Positions 26,138 to 34,032 of a stretch of DNA of 64,000 nucleotides are shown in pieces; the first letter of the stretch is position 1; each line of letters starts with the position of its first letter. A program made the translations under genes and the position numbers. Location of the stretch: positions 496,001-560,000 of the forward strand of contig NZ_JACHXO010000002.1 of assembly GCF_014192155.1 (NCBI RefSeq), in the 5' to 3' direction. The DNA comes from Roseateles terrae. GTDB taxonomy: Bacteria; Pseudomonadota; Gammaproteobacteria; Burkholderiales; Burkholderiaceae_C. The notes under the pieces are model-generated. The model had not been told where the DNA came from, made no database searches, and saw nothing but the letters and a program-made list of their open reading frames with translations.

Positions 26138-27838
26138 TCATCGCGATCCGACGACCGCGCTACCGCCCACGGAGCGAGGTTCACACCCGGGTGGCATGGC
26201 CAGAATCTCGGCCTGGTCGGCAGCATCACGGAAAGCCATGGCGGCATCGAAGTCCTGCGCGGACACGCGCGAGGTGATCCCTGCTTCCGAGCACGCCAGA
26301 TAGCGCTTGAGCCCCTGCACCGTCCGACAGACATACAGCAGCTCCGGGAGCCTGAGCGTCAGCAGCGCTGCGGTGTCGGGCTGCAGCGTCCGCGGGCGCG
26401 AGCGTGTGGTCTCGCCCATCAGCACCAGACCGGCCGGAGTGGGCCGCAGCGGCGTCGCCAGATGGTGCGCATGCAGCACGCTGATGCCCTCCCCGACCAG
26501 GTGCTCTGGCGCGCGGCGCAGTGCGGACAGGTCCGAATGGAACCAGCGTGTGAGGTCCTCACGCATCACGGGCCGCTGGGGCCGGCAGGGGTGAAGCAGT
26601 TGCTCCCCTGCCGGGGTCGGCCGACCGTTGACCCAGCAGACGCGCAGCAGGTGCTCGTGATCGCCAGGAAAGTCCCGCTCGAGGATTGCCAGGCGCAGAC
26701 GCATCAGCTCCGCATTCGAAGCCATGAGGTCCGCCAGTTGTTCACGGATCAAGGGGTGAAACGCCTTGAGCCGGCCAAAGGGGATGGACACTGCGGCCTC
26801 CAGGAAGCTGTCCGGGCCCTGGGGGCATTCCGGGAGCCTCGACCGCCGAAACTGATAGTCGAGGCGTCCATTGGCCGCTCGAAACAGGGCAATCTCGTTG
26901 GCAGTGCCTTGCGGCCGTCCATAGACGGTCACCCGGTCCTCGTGGTGCACACGCAGGCAATGCGCCCGGAACCGATGCGTCAGCGGCAGGCGCGCCAGCA
27001 GCGTGGGGACCAGATGATCAAGCACGACCGACCAGCCGCCGCCCCGCAGCACCTGCTCCGCCTGCGCAAGCGTGGCCCCCTGTACGCCGCCGGAGTCAGG
27101 CGCAAAGGCGGGGTCCGGTTCCATGCCGCCTGGTGGAAGGAGCGCTGCGCGGTGCCTGGCTGCCCAAGGCGGCTCGTCAGGCGTCCGCAGGATGGGCGCC
27201 GGGCACCGGCGGCCGGCGGGGGTCTGCAGCCAGTCCGCAAGCTCCTGTCTCAAAGCCATGCCGTTCCCGCCCGCGCCAGGGGCAGACGCTGTCATGCGCC
27301 GCGGATCCATCGCCCTGAATGCCACCAGGGCCAGCGCCACGACATCGAAAAGATCGTCGGGTGAAGGCGCGAAGCTCGTCGCCGGCGCGTCACCCGCCCC
27401 TGCCCAGACGCCGGGGTGTGCAGTTTCCCACCGCGCCTGCAAGCCGTGCAGCGGCTGGCCGCCGCTCATGATGGTGCGAGGCCCCACGCGCAGGACGCTG
27501 AGCCCGGACAGCCAAGGCACAGCGCCGGGAACAGGCGGCGACGCGTCCGGCGCGTCGTCCCACACCACGGTGGCTGCTGACGGCCAGCTGGGACATCCGG
27601 GCAACACAAAAGGCAGCCACTCACACAAGGACCGTTGATGATGGACGGGGAAACGGAACTGTCCATCGGTCAGGCGGGACCGCAACGCTTGGGTCGCTTC
27701 GTTCCCTCCGGTCCGTCCGGAGGCTCCTTCGGCCTGCGCATTCACCGTCTGCGCACCCTCCAAGGAGGGCACCGCGTCATTGGCCACGACAGGCTCAGCC
27801 CGTGAGTCGCTGAACGGGATTCTTGAACTGGTGTACAT
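26138..27838 (-). CDS. array paralog G, candidate secreted effector
   Basis: A 566-aa soluble protein starting MYTSSRIPFSDSRAEP. It has 'LTDGQFRFPVHHQRSLCEWL', module 1 'PSPDDLFDVVALALVAF' and 'GMALRQELADWLQTPAGRR', module 2 'VLRGGGWSVVLDHLVPTLLA', 'HHEDRVTVYGRPQG' and 'GPDSFLEAAVSI', then C-terminal 'GISVLHAHHLATPLRPTPAG' and 'LLTLRLPELLYVCR'. It ends 'LAMPPGCEPRSVGGS'. It lies 26 bases after H with no box of its own, so it is the second gene of unit H-G. In module 2 and the C-terminal part it is closer to H than to D-F. Function unknown. Confidence 0.9.
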   Translation of the reverse strand: MYTSSRIPFSDSRAEPVVANDAVPSLEGAQTVNAQAEGASGRTGGNEATQALRSRLTDGQFRFPVHHQRSLCEWLPFVLPGCPSWPSAATVVWDDAPDASPPVPGAVPWLSGLSVLRVGPRTIMSGGQPLHGLQARWETAHPGVWAGAGDAPATSFAPSPDDLFDVVALALVAFRAMDPRRMTASAPGAGGNGMALRQELADWLQTPAGRRCPAPILRTPDEPPWAARHRAALLPPGGMEPDPAFAPDSGGVQGATLAQAEQVLRGGGWSVVLDHLVPTLLARLPLTHRFRAHCLRVHHEDRVTVYGRPQGTANEIALFRAANGRLDYQFRRSRLPECPQGPDSFLEAAVSIPFGRLKAFHPLIREQLADLMASNAELMRLRLAILERDFPGDHEHLLRVCWVNGRPTPAGEQLLHPCRPQRPVMREDLTRWFHSDLSALRRAPEHLVGEGISVLHAHHLATPLRPTPAGLVLMGETTRSRPRTLQPDTAALLTLRLPELLYVCRTVQGLKRYLACSEAGITSRVSAQDFDAAMAFRDAADQAEILAMPPGCEPRSVGGSAVVGSR

Positions 27839-27864
27839 GACATCCCTCATGCATGCGGCGACGC

Positions 27865-29898
27865 TCAGGGAAGCACGTGACTGCCCTGATGCACCACCGG
27901 GATATCCAGCGACTCGGCCTCCATGGCATCGTCCTTGAGACGGTGTGCGTCCGGAAGTGCCTCAGGCGGCAGCAGAGACTTGAGCCGGTATTCAGTCACC
28001 CTCAGGTAGGCCAGCAGGCTCTGATTGGTCCGGTATGCATAGAGCAGGCCCGGAAGCATGAGCGCCAGAAGTTCTGCAGCGTGCAGCGGCAAAGGGGGCA
28101 CATGGCCACCCCGGCCGCACCCTTTCAAGGCGTTGCCGGCCAAGGTGAGCCGCAACGGGGACGCGACGCGATGGGCGTCCAGCACGCTGATGCCGTCCCG
28201 CGCAAGATTCTCCGGCGTGCGCAGCAGGGACGAAGCCGTGCTGTGGAACCACCGCATCAGGTCGGTCCGTCCCACGCTCCGTTGAGGCCGACTGGGATCC
28301 AGCAGCTGTTGCCCCGCCGGAGTGGGTTCGTTATTGACCAGGCACAAACGCATGAGGATTTCATGATCGCCGGGGAAGTCGCGCTCGTGCAGCGCCAGTC
28401 GAATGCGCATCGGCATCGGGTTGGCTGCCATCACCTCCGCCAGCTCAGCACGGAGGCGGGGATGTTGCGTTTTCAGTTTGCCAAAGGGAATCTCCAAAGC
28501 AGCCTCCAGGAAGCTGTCCGGACCCGGGGGGCATGCGGAGGGCTGCCGCTTGCGGTCGCACCATTCCAGATGGCCGTTTGCCCGTCGATACAGGGTGACC
28601 TCGCTGCTCGAGGTGGTGCGCTTGCCGCATTGCATCTCTCTGCCCGCATGGTTCACACGCATACCTTCCACGTGCCAGGGGTGAAAGCCGGGTAGCCGGG
28701 ACAGCAACGTAGGAACCAGATGATCCAGCTCGTGGCTCCAGCCGCCGCTGCGCAAGGTATGAATGGCCTGGTGGAGTGAGTCGACCGGCCAGGACGGCTG
28801 CGCCATCAGCGACGTCGACGTCGCCTGTGATGCGGCTTGCAATGGGTCTTGCCAAGAGTCTTGCCATGGGTCTTGCCATGGGGTCTGCGGCAGGACCTGA
28901 GACGTTCTGGGAGCTGCCAGATGGACCGGATTCGCCATCTCGGCCTGAAGCGCCTGCGGCGCAGGGAGTGCCTGTAGCGACGCACCCTGCCATCCCGATC
29001 CGGCAGCCGACACCGCAGGACGCGGATCCGGCGCCAGGAGCCTTGGACGTTTGGCGCCGCGCTCTTCCCATCCGAAAAAGGACGCGTCGGTGGCGAGCCA
29101 CGGACCCATCGTCAGGCGTCCTGCCTTCGTTCGCATCCAGTCCGCCAGCTCTTCCCTCAGCGTCATGCCGGTCAGTGTGCCGTGCCGCGGAAAGGCGCCC
29201 ATGGCCACGGCGGAGCGCTGCGCCAGAGCCAGTGCCAAGGCATCGAAGAGATCGCCCGGGCACGTGGTGAAGCTTCTGGGCGGCAATTGGCTCGTCACAC
29301 CGCTTTCCCCCGGAAACGCTTCGTCCCATCGGGCCACCAGCCCCTGCATCATGCAGCCATTGACAATGACCATGCCGGGACCGACCCGCAGGACCCGTTG
29401 GGAGGGCTCACACCGCCAGGGGGGCGACCCAGCGACAGGAAAGTCAGGTCTCTCGTCCCAGAACAGTGCCACATCGAGCGGCCAGCTCGGGCAGTTCAGC
29501 AGCACCGTCGGAAGCCATTCGCACAACGGCTGATCCTCATGCGGGGGAAACCGGTAGCGGTCGTCCATGAGCCGGGAGACGAAGTCGGCTGCGGGGCCGT
29601 ATGAGGCGCCATCAGCAGGGCCGGATATCGGTGAGGGAGCGGGCCTGGCAGCCAGTGCAGAAACAGGTGGGGGAACGGCTGCAAAAGTGGGGGCAACAGT
29701 GGGGGCAACAGTGGGTGAAGAGGTGGGTGAAGAGGTGGCTGGAGAAGTCGGGCCTGATGCGAGCCTGGCCATGGGGCTGGCCACGGGCGGAGGCACGGCG
29801 ACCAGGGAGGGCGGCGCCACCTCGGGTCCGGTCCATGAATCTGCCAGCTGGGGCGGCGCCGAGGTGTCGGCACCCTGAAAGCCAGAATATGGATACAT
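27865..29898 (-). CDS. array paralog H, candidate secreted effector
   Basis: A 677-aa soluble protein, the longest member, starting MYPYSGFQGADTS, nearly identical to the start of I. The extra length comes from a Ser/Thr/Pro/Ala-rich N-terminal region (to about 105) with repeated 'APTVAPT' and 'SPTSSPT' units, and from a Gln/Trp-rich linker with repeated 'WQDPWQDSWQD' units between the modules. Core: 'LMDDRYRFPPHEDQPLCEWL', 'CPGDLFDALALALAQR', 'GMTLREELADWMRTKAG', 'LRSGGWSHELDHLVPTLLSR', 'GPDSFLEAALEI' and 'GISVLDAHRVASPLRLTLAG'. It leads unit H-G behind its own box. Function unknown. Confidence 0.9.
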   Translation of the reverse strand: MYPYSGFQGADTSAPPQLADSWTGPEVAPPSLVAVPPPVASPMARLASGPTSPATSSPTSSPTVAPTVAPTFAAVPPPVSALAARPAPSPISGPADGASYGPAADFVSRLMDDRYRFPPHEDQPLCEWLPTVLLNCPSWPLDVALFWDERPDFPVAGSPPWRCEPSQRVLRVGPGMVIVNGCMMQGLVARWDEAFPGESGVTSQLPPRSFTTCPGDLFDALALALAQRSAVAMGAFPRHGTLTGMTLREELADWMRTKAGRLTMGPWLATDASFFGWEERGAKRPRLLAPDPRPAVSAAGSGWQGASLQALPAPQALQAEMANPVHLAAPRTSQVLPQTPWQDPWQDSWQDPLQAASQATSTSLMAQPSWPVDSLHQAIHTLRSGGWSHELDHLVPTLLSRLPGFHPWHVEGMRVNHAGREMQCGKRTTSSSEVTLYRRANGHLEWCDRKRQPSACPPGPDSFLEAALEIPFGKLKTQHPRLRAELAEVMAANPMPMRIRLALHERDFPGDHEILMRLCLVNNEPTPAGQQLLDPSRPQRSVGRTDLMRWFHSTASSLLRTPENLARDGISVLDAHRVASPLRLTLAGNALKGCGRGGHVPPLPLHAAELLALMLPGLLYAYRTNQSLLAYLRVTEYRLKSLLPPEALPDAHRLKDDAMEAESLDIPVVHQGSHVLP
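28845..28887. repeat. short tandem repeat encoding WQDP/WQDS units in paralog H
   Basis: A 15-base unit containing TCTTGCCA recurs about three times (gtcttgccaagagtc, gtcttgccatgggtc, gtcttgccatgggg-like). On the minus strand it encodes repeated Trp-Gln-Asp-Pro/Ser in the inter-module linker. A second low-complexity block, around 29685-29745 (GTGGGGGCAACA and GTGGGTGAAGAG units), encodes the Ala-Pro-Thr-Val and Ser-Pro-Thr repeats of the N-terminus. Confidence 0.65.
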
Positions 29899-29966
29899 CA
29901 GAATCTCCCTGTTCTTTGCGCTCGGCTCGGTGCATTCGATGGAACAACCGCGCCGTGCCTGCCCGA

Positions 29967-29994
29967 TGTGTCAGGCACAGGAGGCATCGGGTTC
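29967..29994 (-). promoter_or_regulatory. GAACC-N16-nGACAnA box upstream of paralog H
   Basis: On the minus strand TGAACC, 16 bases, then TGACACA, ending 68 bases before the ATG of H. The box overlaps the last codons and stop of paralog I, so the C-terminal coding sequence of I is shared with the promoter. The spacer starts CGATG, similar to the other three boxes. It is read as the promoter of unit H-G. Confidence 0.65.
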
Positions 29995-31725
29995 AGATCT
30001 GGAGGCAGGCGGGACCCCATCCTGCGGCATGACCAGCCGCTCGGCCTGTGCAGCGGCGGTCGCGAAGTCGCGGGCCGCTTTCAGTGCTTCGGGGGACACC
30101 CTTGCTTCGAGCGTGGATTCGGAGGTGCGAAGGTAGGCGACGAGACGAAACCCATTGCGGTAGGCGTAGTACAGCCCTGGGAGGGTGTGCACGAGCAACT
30201 GTGGCAGGTCCTGCTGCGCCAGTTGAGGGCAGGCATTCATGGGATCGCCCTTCAGGATGTTGCCCGCCACCGTCGGCCGTAGGGGCGCCGCAAGGAAGTG
30301 CGCATTGATCACGCTGATGCCCTGGGCGGCCAGAGCCTCCGGCGAACGCTGCAGGGCGGACGCCGTGGGCGCATACCAGCGCTGCATGTCGGCGCGCTCA
30401 ACGGGGCGCTGGGCGAGGGTGGGATCGAGCACCTGCCGTCCGGCGGCGGTCACTTCCCCGTTGACCAGGCACAGGCGCAACAGAAATTCGTGATCGCCAG
30501 GGAAGTGGCGCTCGAACAGCGCCAGACGCATGCGCATCAGCTGCGGATTGGTCTCGATGACGGTCGCAAGCTCGCCCCGGATGCCGGGAAAGGAGTCCTT
30601 CACCAATCCCGGGCGGAACCCCAGCGCTGCCTCCAGGAAGTGGTCCGGGCCGGCCGGACATTCCGAGCTGGTGGATGTGGTCAGTTGAAGGTGCAACTGT
30701 CCGGATTGAAGCCGGTGGAGATGGACTTCGTATGGGCTACCCAAGCGCCGGCCGTAGAGGGTGGTGTGACCCCCGTGGTTCACCCGCATCCCCTCCCTGC
30801 GAAACGGGTGCCCGAAAGGCAGGCGGACCAGCACCGTCGGAATGAGGTGGTCCAGCGCAGGGCACCAGCCGCCTTCCCGCAGGGTGTGCAGGGCCAGCGC
30901 GAGGGTGTCTGTCTGGGGAAGAGGCTGCAGGAGGGGCGCCGCGAGGCCCCCGGGCTGAACCGGTGCCACCGGCACATACGGACTCAGCGTCGGATTGTCC
31001 TCGCGTATGACGGCGACCATCTCGCTGATCACGCTGACCGCGTCGCCGTGCAGCCAATGTGGGGGTATCTGGCCCGACAGGCGCTGCGACGCCAGCTGCG
31101 GTATTGCCAGCTGCTGGCCTTCAGTCCTGCGCAAGCAGTCCGCCAGTTCGCGGCGCAGGGTCATGCCGGTCATCAGGCCCGGGGCAGGAAACGTCCCGGT
31201 GAGCGCAGCACTGCGCTGCGCCAGGGCCATCGCCAAGGCATCGAAGAGATCGTGCGGCGGCGCGATCCAGCAGGGGGGCAGTGGCGCGCCTGCGGGTCCT
31301 GCCCCCTCCCACTGCGCCACCACGCCCTGCAGCAGGTAGCCGTCCTTCGTGTGCGCGCCTGGGCTCAGGCGCAGCGTCGGTGGATGGAAAGTGCCAGGCC
31401 AAGCTGCGGGGGCGGCGCAAGCCCGGTCGGCGGATGCATCCCAGCGCAGGAGGACCCCGGCGGGCCAGCTGAAGCATGCGGGCAGCACGGACGCCAACCA
31501 CTGGCCTAGCACCGGACTTTCATGGATGGGGAACCGGTAGCGGTCGTCCATGAGCCGCCCGACAAACTCCGCGCTGCGATCTGCCCCGGGCCGGTCCACC
31601 CGCCCGGCGGCAGTCATGCCGTCCGATGGGCCGACGGAAGACGGCCCCGCCGACGAGGACCATTCTGCGGACGCGTGAGGCATCGTCGATGCGTCAGCGA
31701 CCTGAAAACCGGAATACGGATACAT
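29971..31725 (-). CDS. array paralog I, candidate secreted effector
   Basis: A 584-aa soluble protein; the start at 31725 (MYPYSGFQVADAS) shares nine of its first ten residues with H. Then come 'RLMDDRYRFPIHESPVLGQW', module 1 'PPHDLFDALAMALAQR' and 'GMTLRRELADCLRRTEG', module 2 'LREGGWCPALDHLIPTVLVR', 'TLYGRRLGS' and 'GPDHFLEAALGF', C-terminal 'GISVINAHFLAAPLRPTVAG' and 'LLVHTLPGLYYAYRNG'. It is the most upstream array gene and is transcribed from a box in the 249-base region divergent from tctB. The next gene, H, has its own box, so I may be monocistronic or read through. Function unknown. Confidence 0.9.
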   Translation of the reverse strand: MYPYSGFQVADASTMPHASAEWSSSAGPSSVGPSDGMTAAGRVDRPGADRSAEFVGRLMDDRYRFPIHESPVLGQWLASVLPACFSWPAGVLLRWDASADRACAAPAAWPGTFHPPTLRLSPGAHTKDGYLLQGVVAQWEGAGPAGAPLPPCWIAPPHDLFDALAMALAQRSAALTGTFPAPGLMTGMTLRRELADCLRRTEGQQLAIPQLASQRLSGQIPPHWLHGDAVSVISEMVAVIREDNPTLSPYVPVAPVQPGGLAAPLLQPLPQTDTLALALHTLREGGWCPALDHLIPTVLVRLPFGHPFRREGMRVNHGGHTTLYGRRLGSPYEVHLHRLQSGQLHLQLTTSTSSECPAGPDHFLEAALGFRPGLVKDSFPGIRGELATVIETNPQLMRMRLALFERHFPGDHEFLLRLCLVNGEVTAAGRQVLDPTLAQRPVERADMQRWYAPTASALQRSPEALAAQGISVINAHFLAAPLRPTVAGNILKGDPMNACPQLAQQDLPQLLVHTLPGLYYAYRNGFRLVAYLRTSESTLEARVSPEALKAARDFATAAAQAERLVMPQDGVPPASRSEPDASCA

Positions 31726-31772
31726 GACAAGCTCTCTGCACGCTGTTGCAAGACCGCGCAAGCACTGGCCTC

Positions 31773-31800
31773 TCTGTCACGCGATCGAGGCTTCGGGTTC
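31773..31800 (-). promoter_or_regulatory. GAACC-N16-nGACAnA box upstream of paralog I
   Basis: On the minus strand CGAACC, 16 bases, then TGACAGA, ending 47 bases before the ATG of I. The spacer starts CGAAG as in the box before C, and both leaders end with the same AGCTTGTC/GGCTTGTC bases just before the ATG. It is read as the promoter of unit I. Confidence 0.7.
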
Positions 31801-31882
31801 GGCATCCGTCTGCGCAGGGACACCCCGGGCGAGGCTCGCCCCGAAGCTTGCAGAAAGCCTTCAGGGTCCTGTCCCCAAACTG

Positions 31883-31902
31883 TCGTGTACGTACTAGCAC
31901 GA
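31883..31902. promoter_or_regulatory. imperfect palindrome between paralog I and tctB
   Basis: Outer arms TCGTG/CACGA flank a central GTAC in a 20-base imperfect palindrome, about 73 bases before the tctB start and 83 bases upstream of the paralog I box. It could be an operator for tctBA; no adjacent regulator gene points to the binder. Confidence 0.3.
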
Positions 31903-31974
31903 TAGGCGTGTGCAGGACCGACTCCGACCATGGGCGCATCGACCGGCCCACCGGTCCAGGAGGAGAACCATCAC

Positions 31975-32394
31975 ATGAACCGACATCTGGCGCGAGGCCT
32001 TTTCCTCGCTCTGGTGGCGCTGGGCTTCGGGCTCGGATCGCTGCGCTACTCCATCGGCCGGCTGGACCACGCCGGCCCCGGCCTGTTTCCACTGGCCATC
32101 AGCGCCCTGCTGTTCCTGGTCGCACTGGGGACGATGGCGCGCGCGGCGGTCGAGCCGTCGGAGCGGCTGGAGGTGAAGGTGGGCAACATCGGCCTGATCC
32201 TGGGCAGCCTGTGCGCCTTCGCGCTGGTGTCCAAGCTGGTGAACATGTCCGCCGGCATCGTGGTGATGGTGTTCATTGCGACAGCCGCCGGGCGCGACTA
32301 CAGCTGGATCCGCAACCTGAAGATTTCCGCTGGCCTGCTGGCCATCGCCTTCGGCTTCCAGCAGCTGCTGGGCCTGAACCTGCCGCTGCTCTGA
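31975..32394 (+). CDS. tctB: tripartite tricarboxylate transporter small membrane subunit TctB
   Basis: A 139-aa membrane protein with four predicted helices; the start at 31975 (MNRHLARG) has AGGAG eight bases upstream. The opening 'LALVALGFGLGSLRYSIG' and 'GPGLFPLAISALLFLVALG' are the signature of the TctB small subunit ('GPGFFP'-type motif). TctB partners TctA to import citrate or related carboxylates using ion gradients. It is followed by tctA with a single base between stop and start, so they are translated together. A periplasmic TctC binding protein, normally the first gene, is absent here. Confidence 0.9.
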   Translation: MNRHLARGLFLALVALGFGLGSLRYSIGRLDHAGPGLFPLAISALLFLVALGTMARAAVEPSERLEVKVGNIGLILGSLCAFALVSKLVNMSAGIVVMVFIATAAGRDYSWIRNLKISAGLLAIAFGFQQLLGLNLPLL

Positions 32395-32395
32395 C

Positions 32396-34000
32396 ATGGA
32401 CGTCCTGAACAACCTCGCGTTTGGCTTCAGCCACGCCCTCACGCTGCAGAACCTGATGTTCTGCGCCATCGGCTGCATGGTCGGCACGCTCGTCGGGCTG
32501 CTGCCCGGGCTGGGACCGCTGGCCACCATCAGCCTGTTGCTGCCGCTGACCTATTCCATCCCCACCACCGGCGCGCTGATCATGCTGGCCGGCATCTACT
32601 ACGGGGCCCAATATGGCGACAGCGTCAGCGCCATCACGATGAAGATCCCGCATGCCAGCAGCATCGTGGCCTGCATCGACGGCTATCAGATGAACCTGAA
32701 GGGACAGACCGGGCTGGCGCTGTTCACCGCCGGCATCTCGAGTTTCATCGGCGGCACCGTCGCCATCGTGGTGCTGGCCTGGCTGGCGCCAAGCCTCGGC
32801 GAAGTGGCCTTCCTCTTCGGGCCAGCGGACTATTGCTCCCTGATGCTGCTGGGCTTTTTGTGCGTCAGCTTCGTCACCACCGGGCATCTGCTCAACGGGC
32901 TGGCGATGTGTCTGATCGGCGTGCTCTTCGGTCAGATCGGGACCGACGTGAACAGCGGCATGGAGCGCTTCACCTTCGACCAGCCTTTCCTCGCCGAAGG
33001 CGTGGGGCTGGTGAGCGTGGCGCTGGGCTGCTTCGGCATTGCCGAGATTGCCAAGAACCTGGACGCCGGCAACGAACGCACGCCCTTCAACGGCAAGATC
33101 CATCTGATGCCGACCTGGCCGGAGTTCAAGCGCATTCTGCCCAGCGCCCTGCGGGGCAGTGCGGTGGGATCGTTCCTGGGCATCCTGCCCGGCGGCGGTC
33201 CGGTGATTGCGCAGTTTGCGGCGTATGCGCTGGACAAGAAGGTCAGCAAGTACCGGCATGAGATCGGCACCGGCGTGATCGAGGGCGTGGCCGGACAGGC
33301 CGCGGCCGACGAAGCGGCCTCCCGCACCAGCTTCATCCCCCTGATGAGCATCGGCATCCCGGAGAACCCGGTCATGGCGCTGATGATGGGCGCCTTCATC
33401 ATCAAGGGCATCCAGCCCGGGCCCAACATGATCGCCGGCCATCCCGACCTGTTCTGGGGTCTGGTGGCCAGCATGTGGATCGGCAACGTCTTCCTGCTGG
33501 TGCTGAACGTGCCGCTGGTGCGCTACTGGTTGTCGGTCTTCAAGATTCCGTACAACGTGCTGTTTCCGTCGATCCTGTTCTTCTGCTGCATCGGCACCTT
33601 CAGCGTCAACAACAACCTCGACGACATCTTCGTCACCGCGCTGTTCGGCTTGTGTGGTTATGTGTTCATGCGGCTGGACATGGACCCCTCGCCGCTGATG
33701 CTGGGCTTCATCCTGGGCCCGATGCTGGAGGAGAACTTCCGTCGCGCGATGCTGATCAGCCGCGGCAAGTTCGACGTCTTTGTGCAGCGGCCCATCAGCG
33801 CGACGCTGCTGGGGCTGATGGCGGTGTTCATCGCCTGGCAACTGGTGGGCTTTGTGCTGCAGGCGCGGCGCAAGGCAGCGGCCCGCAGGCTCGCGTCCGG
33901 GCCCGCGGGCCCGGCGCCGATTGAAGCAGCACCGATGGTGCCGGTGGGCGCCGAAGCCGCAGCGGGCGCGGGCACCGGTTCTCCCCCTGCCGGCGTCTGA
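32396..34000 (+). CDS. tctA: tripartite tricarboxylate transporter large permease TctA
   Basis: A 534-aa inner-membrane permease with about eleven to twelve helices. Strong TctA motifs: 'GTLVGLLPGLGPLATISLLL' near the N-terminus, 'YYGAQYGDSVSAI', and a second, symmetric glycine-rich re-entrant 'GILPGGGPVIAQFAAYALDK'. Both match the TctA transport core. Length is slightly above the usual 500, because of an Ala/Pro-rich C-terminal tail. It works with TctB and an external TctC-type binding protein; substrate likely a carboxylate but not defined by sequence. Confidence 0.92.
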   Translation: MDVLNNLAFGFSHALTLQNLMFCAIGCMVGTLVGLLPGLGPLATISLLLPLTYSIPTTGALIMLAGIYYGAQYGDSVSAITMKIPHASSIVACIDGYQMNLKGQTGLALFTAGISSFIGGTVAIVVLAWLAPSLGEVAFLFGPADYCSLMLLGFLCVSFVTTGHLLNGLAMCLIGVLFGQIGTDVNSGMERFTFDQPFLAEGVGLVSVALGCFGIAEIAKNLDAGNERTPFNGKIHLMPTWPEFKRILPSALRGSAVGSFLGILPGGGPVIAQFAAYALDKKVSKYRHEIGTGVIEGVAGQAAADEAASRTSFIPLMSIGIPENPVMALMMGAFIIKGIQPGPNMIAGHPDLFWGLVASMWIGNVFLLVLNVPLVRYWLSVFKIPYNVLFPSILFFCCIGTFSVNNNLDDIFVTALFGLCGYVFMRLDMDPSPLMLGFILGPMLEENFRRAMLISRGKFDVFVQRPISATLLGLMAVFIAWQLVGFVLQARRKAAARRLASGPAGPAPIEAAPMVPVGAEAAAGAGTGSPPAGV

Positions 34001-34006
34001 TGGGGA

Positions 34007-34026
34007 GAGGAGCGGCTCCGCTCCTC
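34007..34026. terminator. hairpin between convergent tctA and ureG
   Basis: GAGGAGCGG and CCGCTCCTC form a perfect nine-base inverted repeat around two bases, in the 32-base gap between the two convergent genes. There is no T-run on either side, so it is at best a weak or factor-assisted bidirectional terminator. Confidence 0.4.
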
Positions 34027-34032
34027 CCACCT

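Noticed and set aside
15449-29604. Plus-strand open frames opposite the paralogs (for example 15449-16870, 17241-18119, 24509-26020, 26117-27364)
   Set aside because: The minus-strand genes share conserved protein motifs across nine copies; the plus-strand frames are rich in Arg, His and Gln and begin at different places relative to the paralogs.
13466-29745. Possible CRISPR arrays in repetitive stretches
   Set aside because: The repeats are short, in-frame, degenerate and lack unique spacers; they encode low-complexity linkers and tails.
13425-31725. Genomic island with mobile elements
   Set aside because: No integrase, transposase, tRNA or flanking direct repeats were seen, and base composition looks like the neighbours, so horizontal arrival is not supported directly.
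32273-34030. 585-aa minus-strand open frame opposite tctA
   Set aside because: Composition is dominated by His, Gln, Ala and Asp with no recognisable motif, while tctA on the plus strand is certain.
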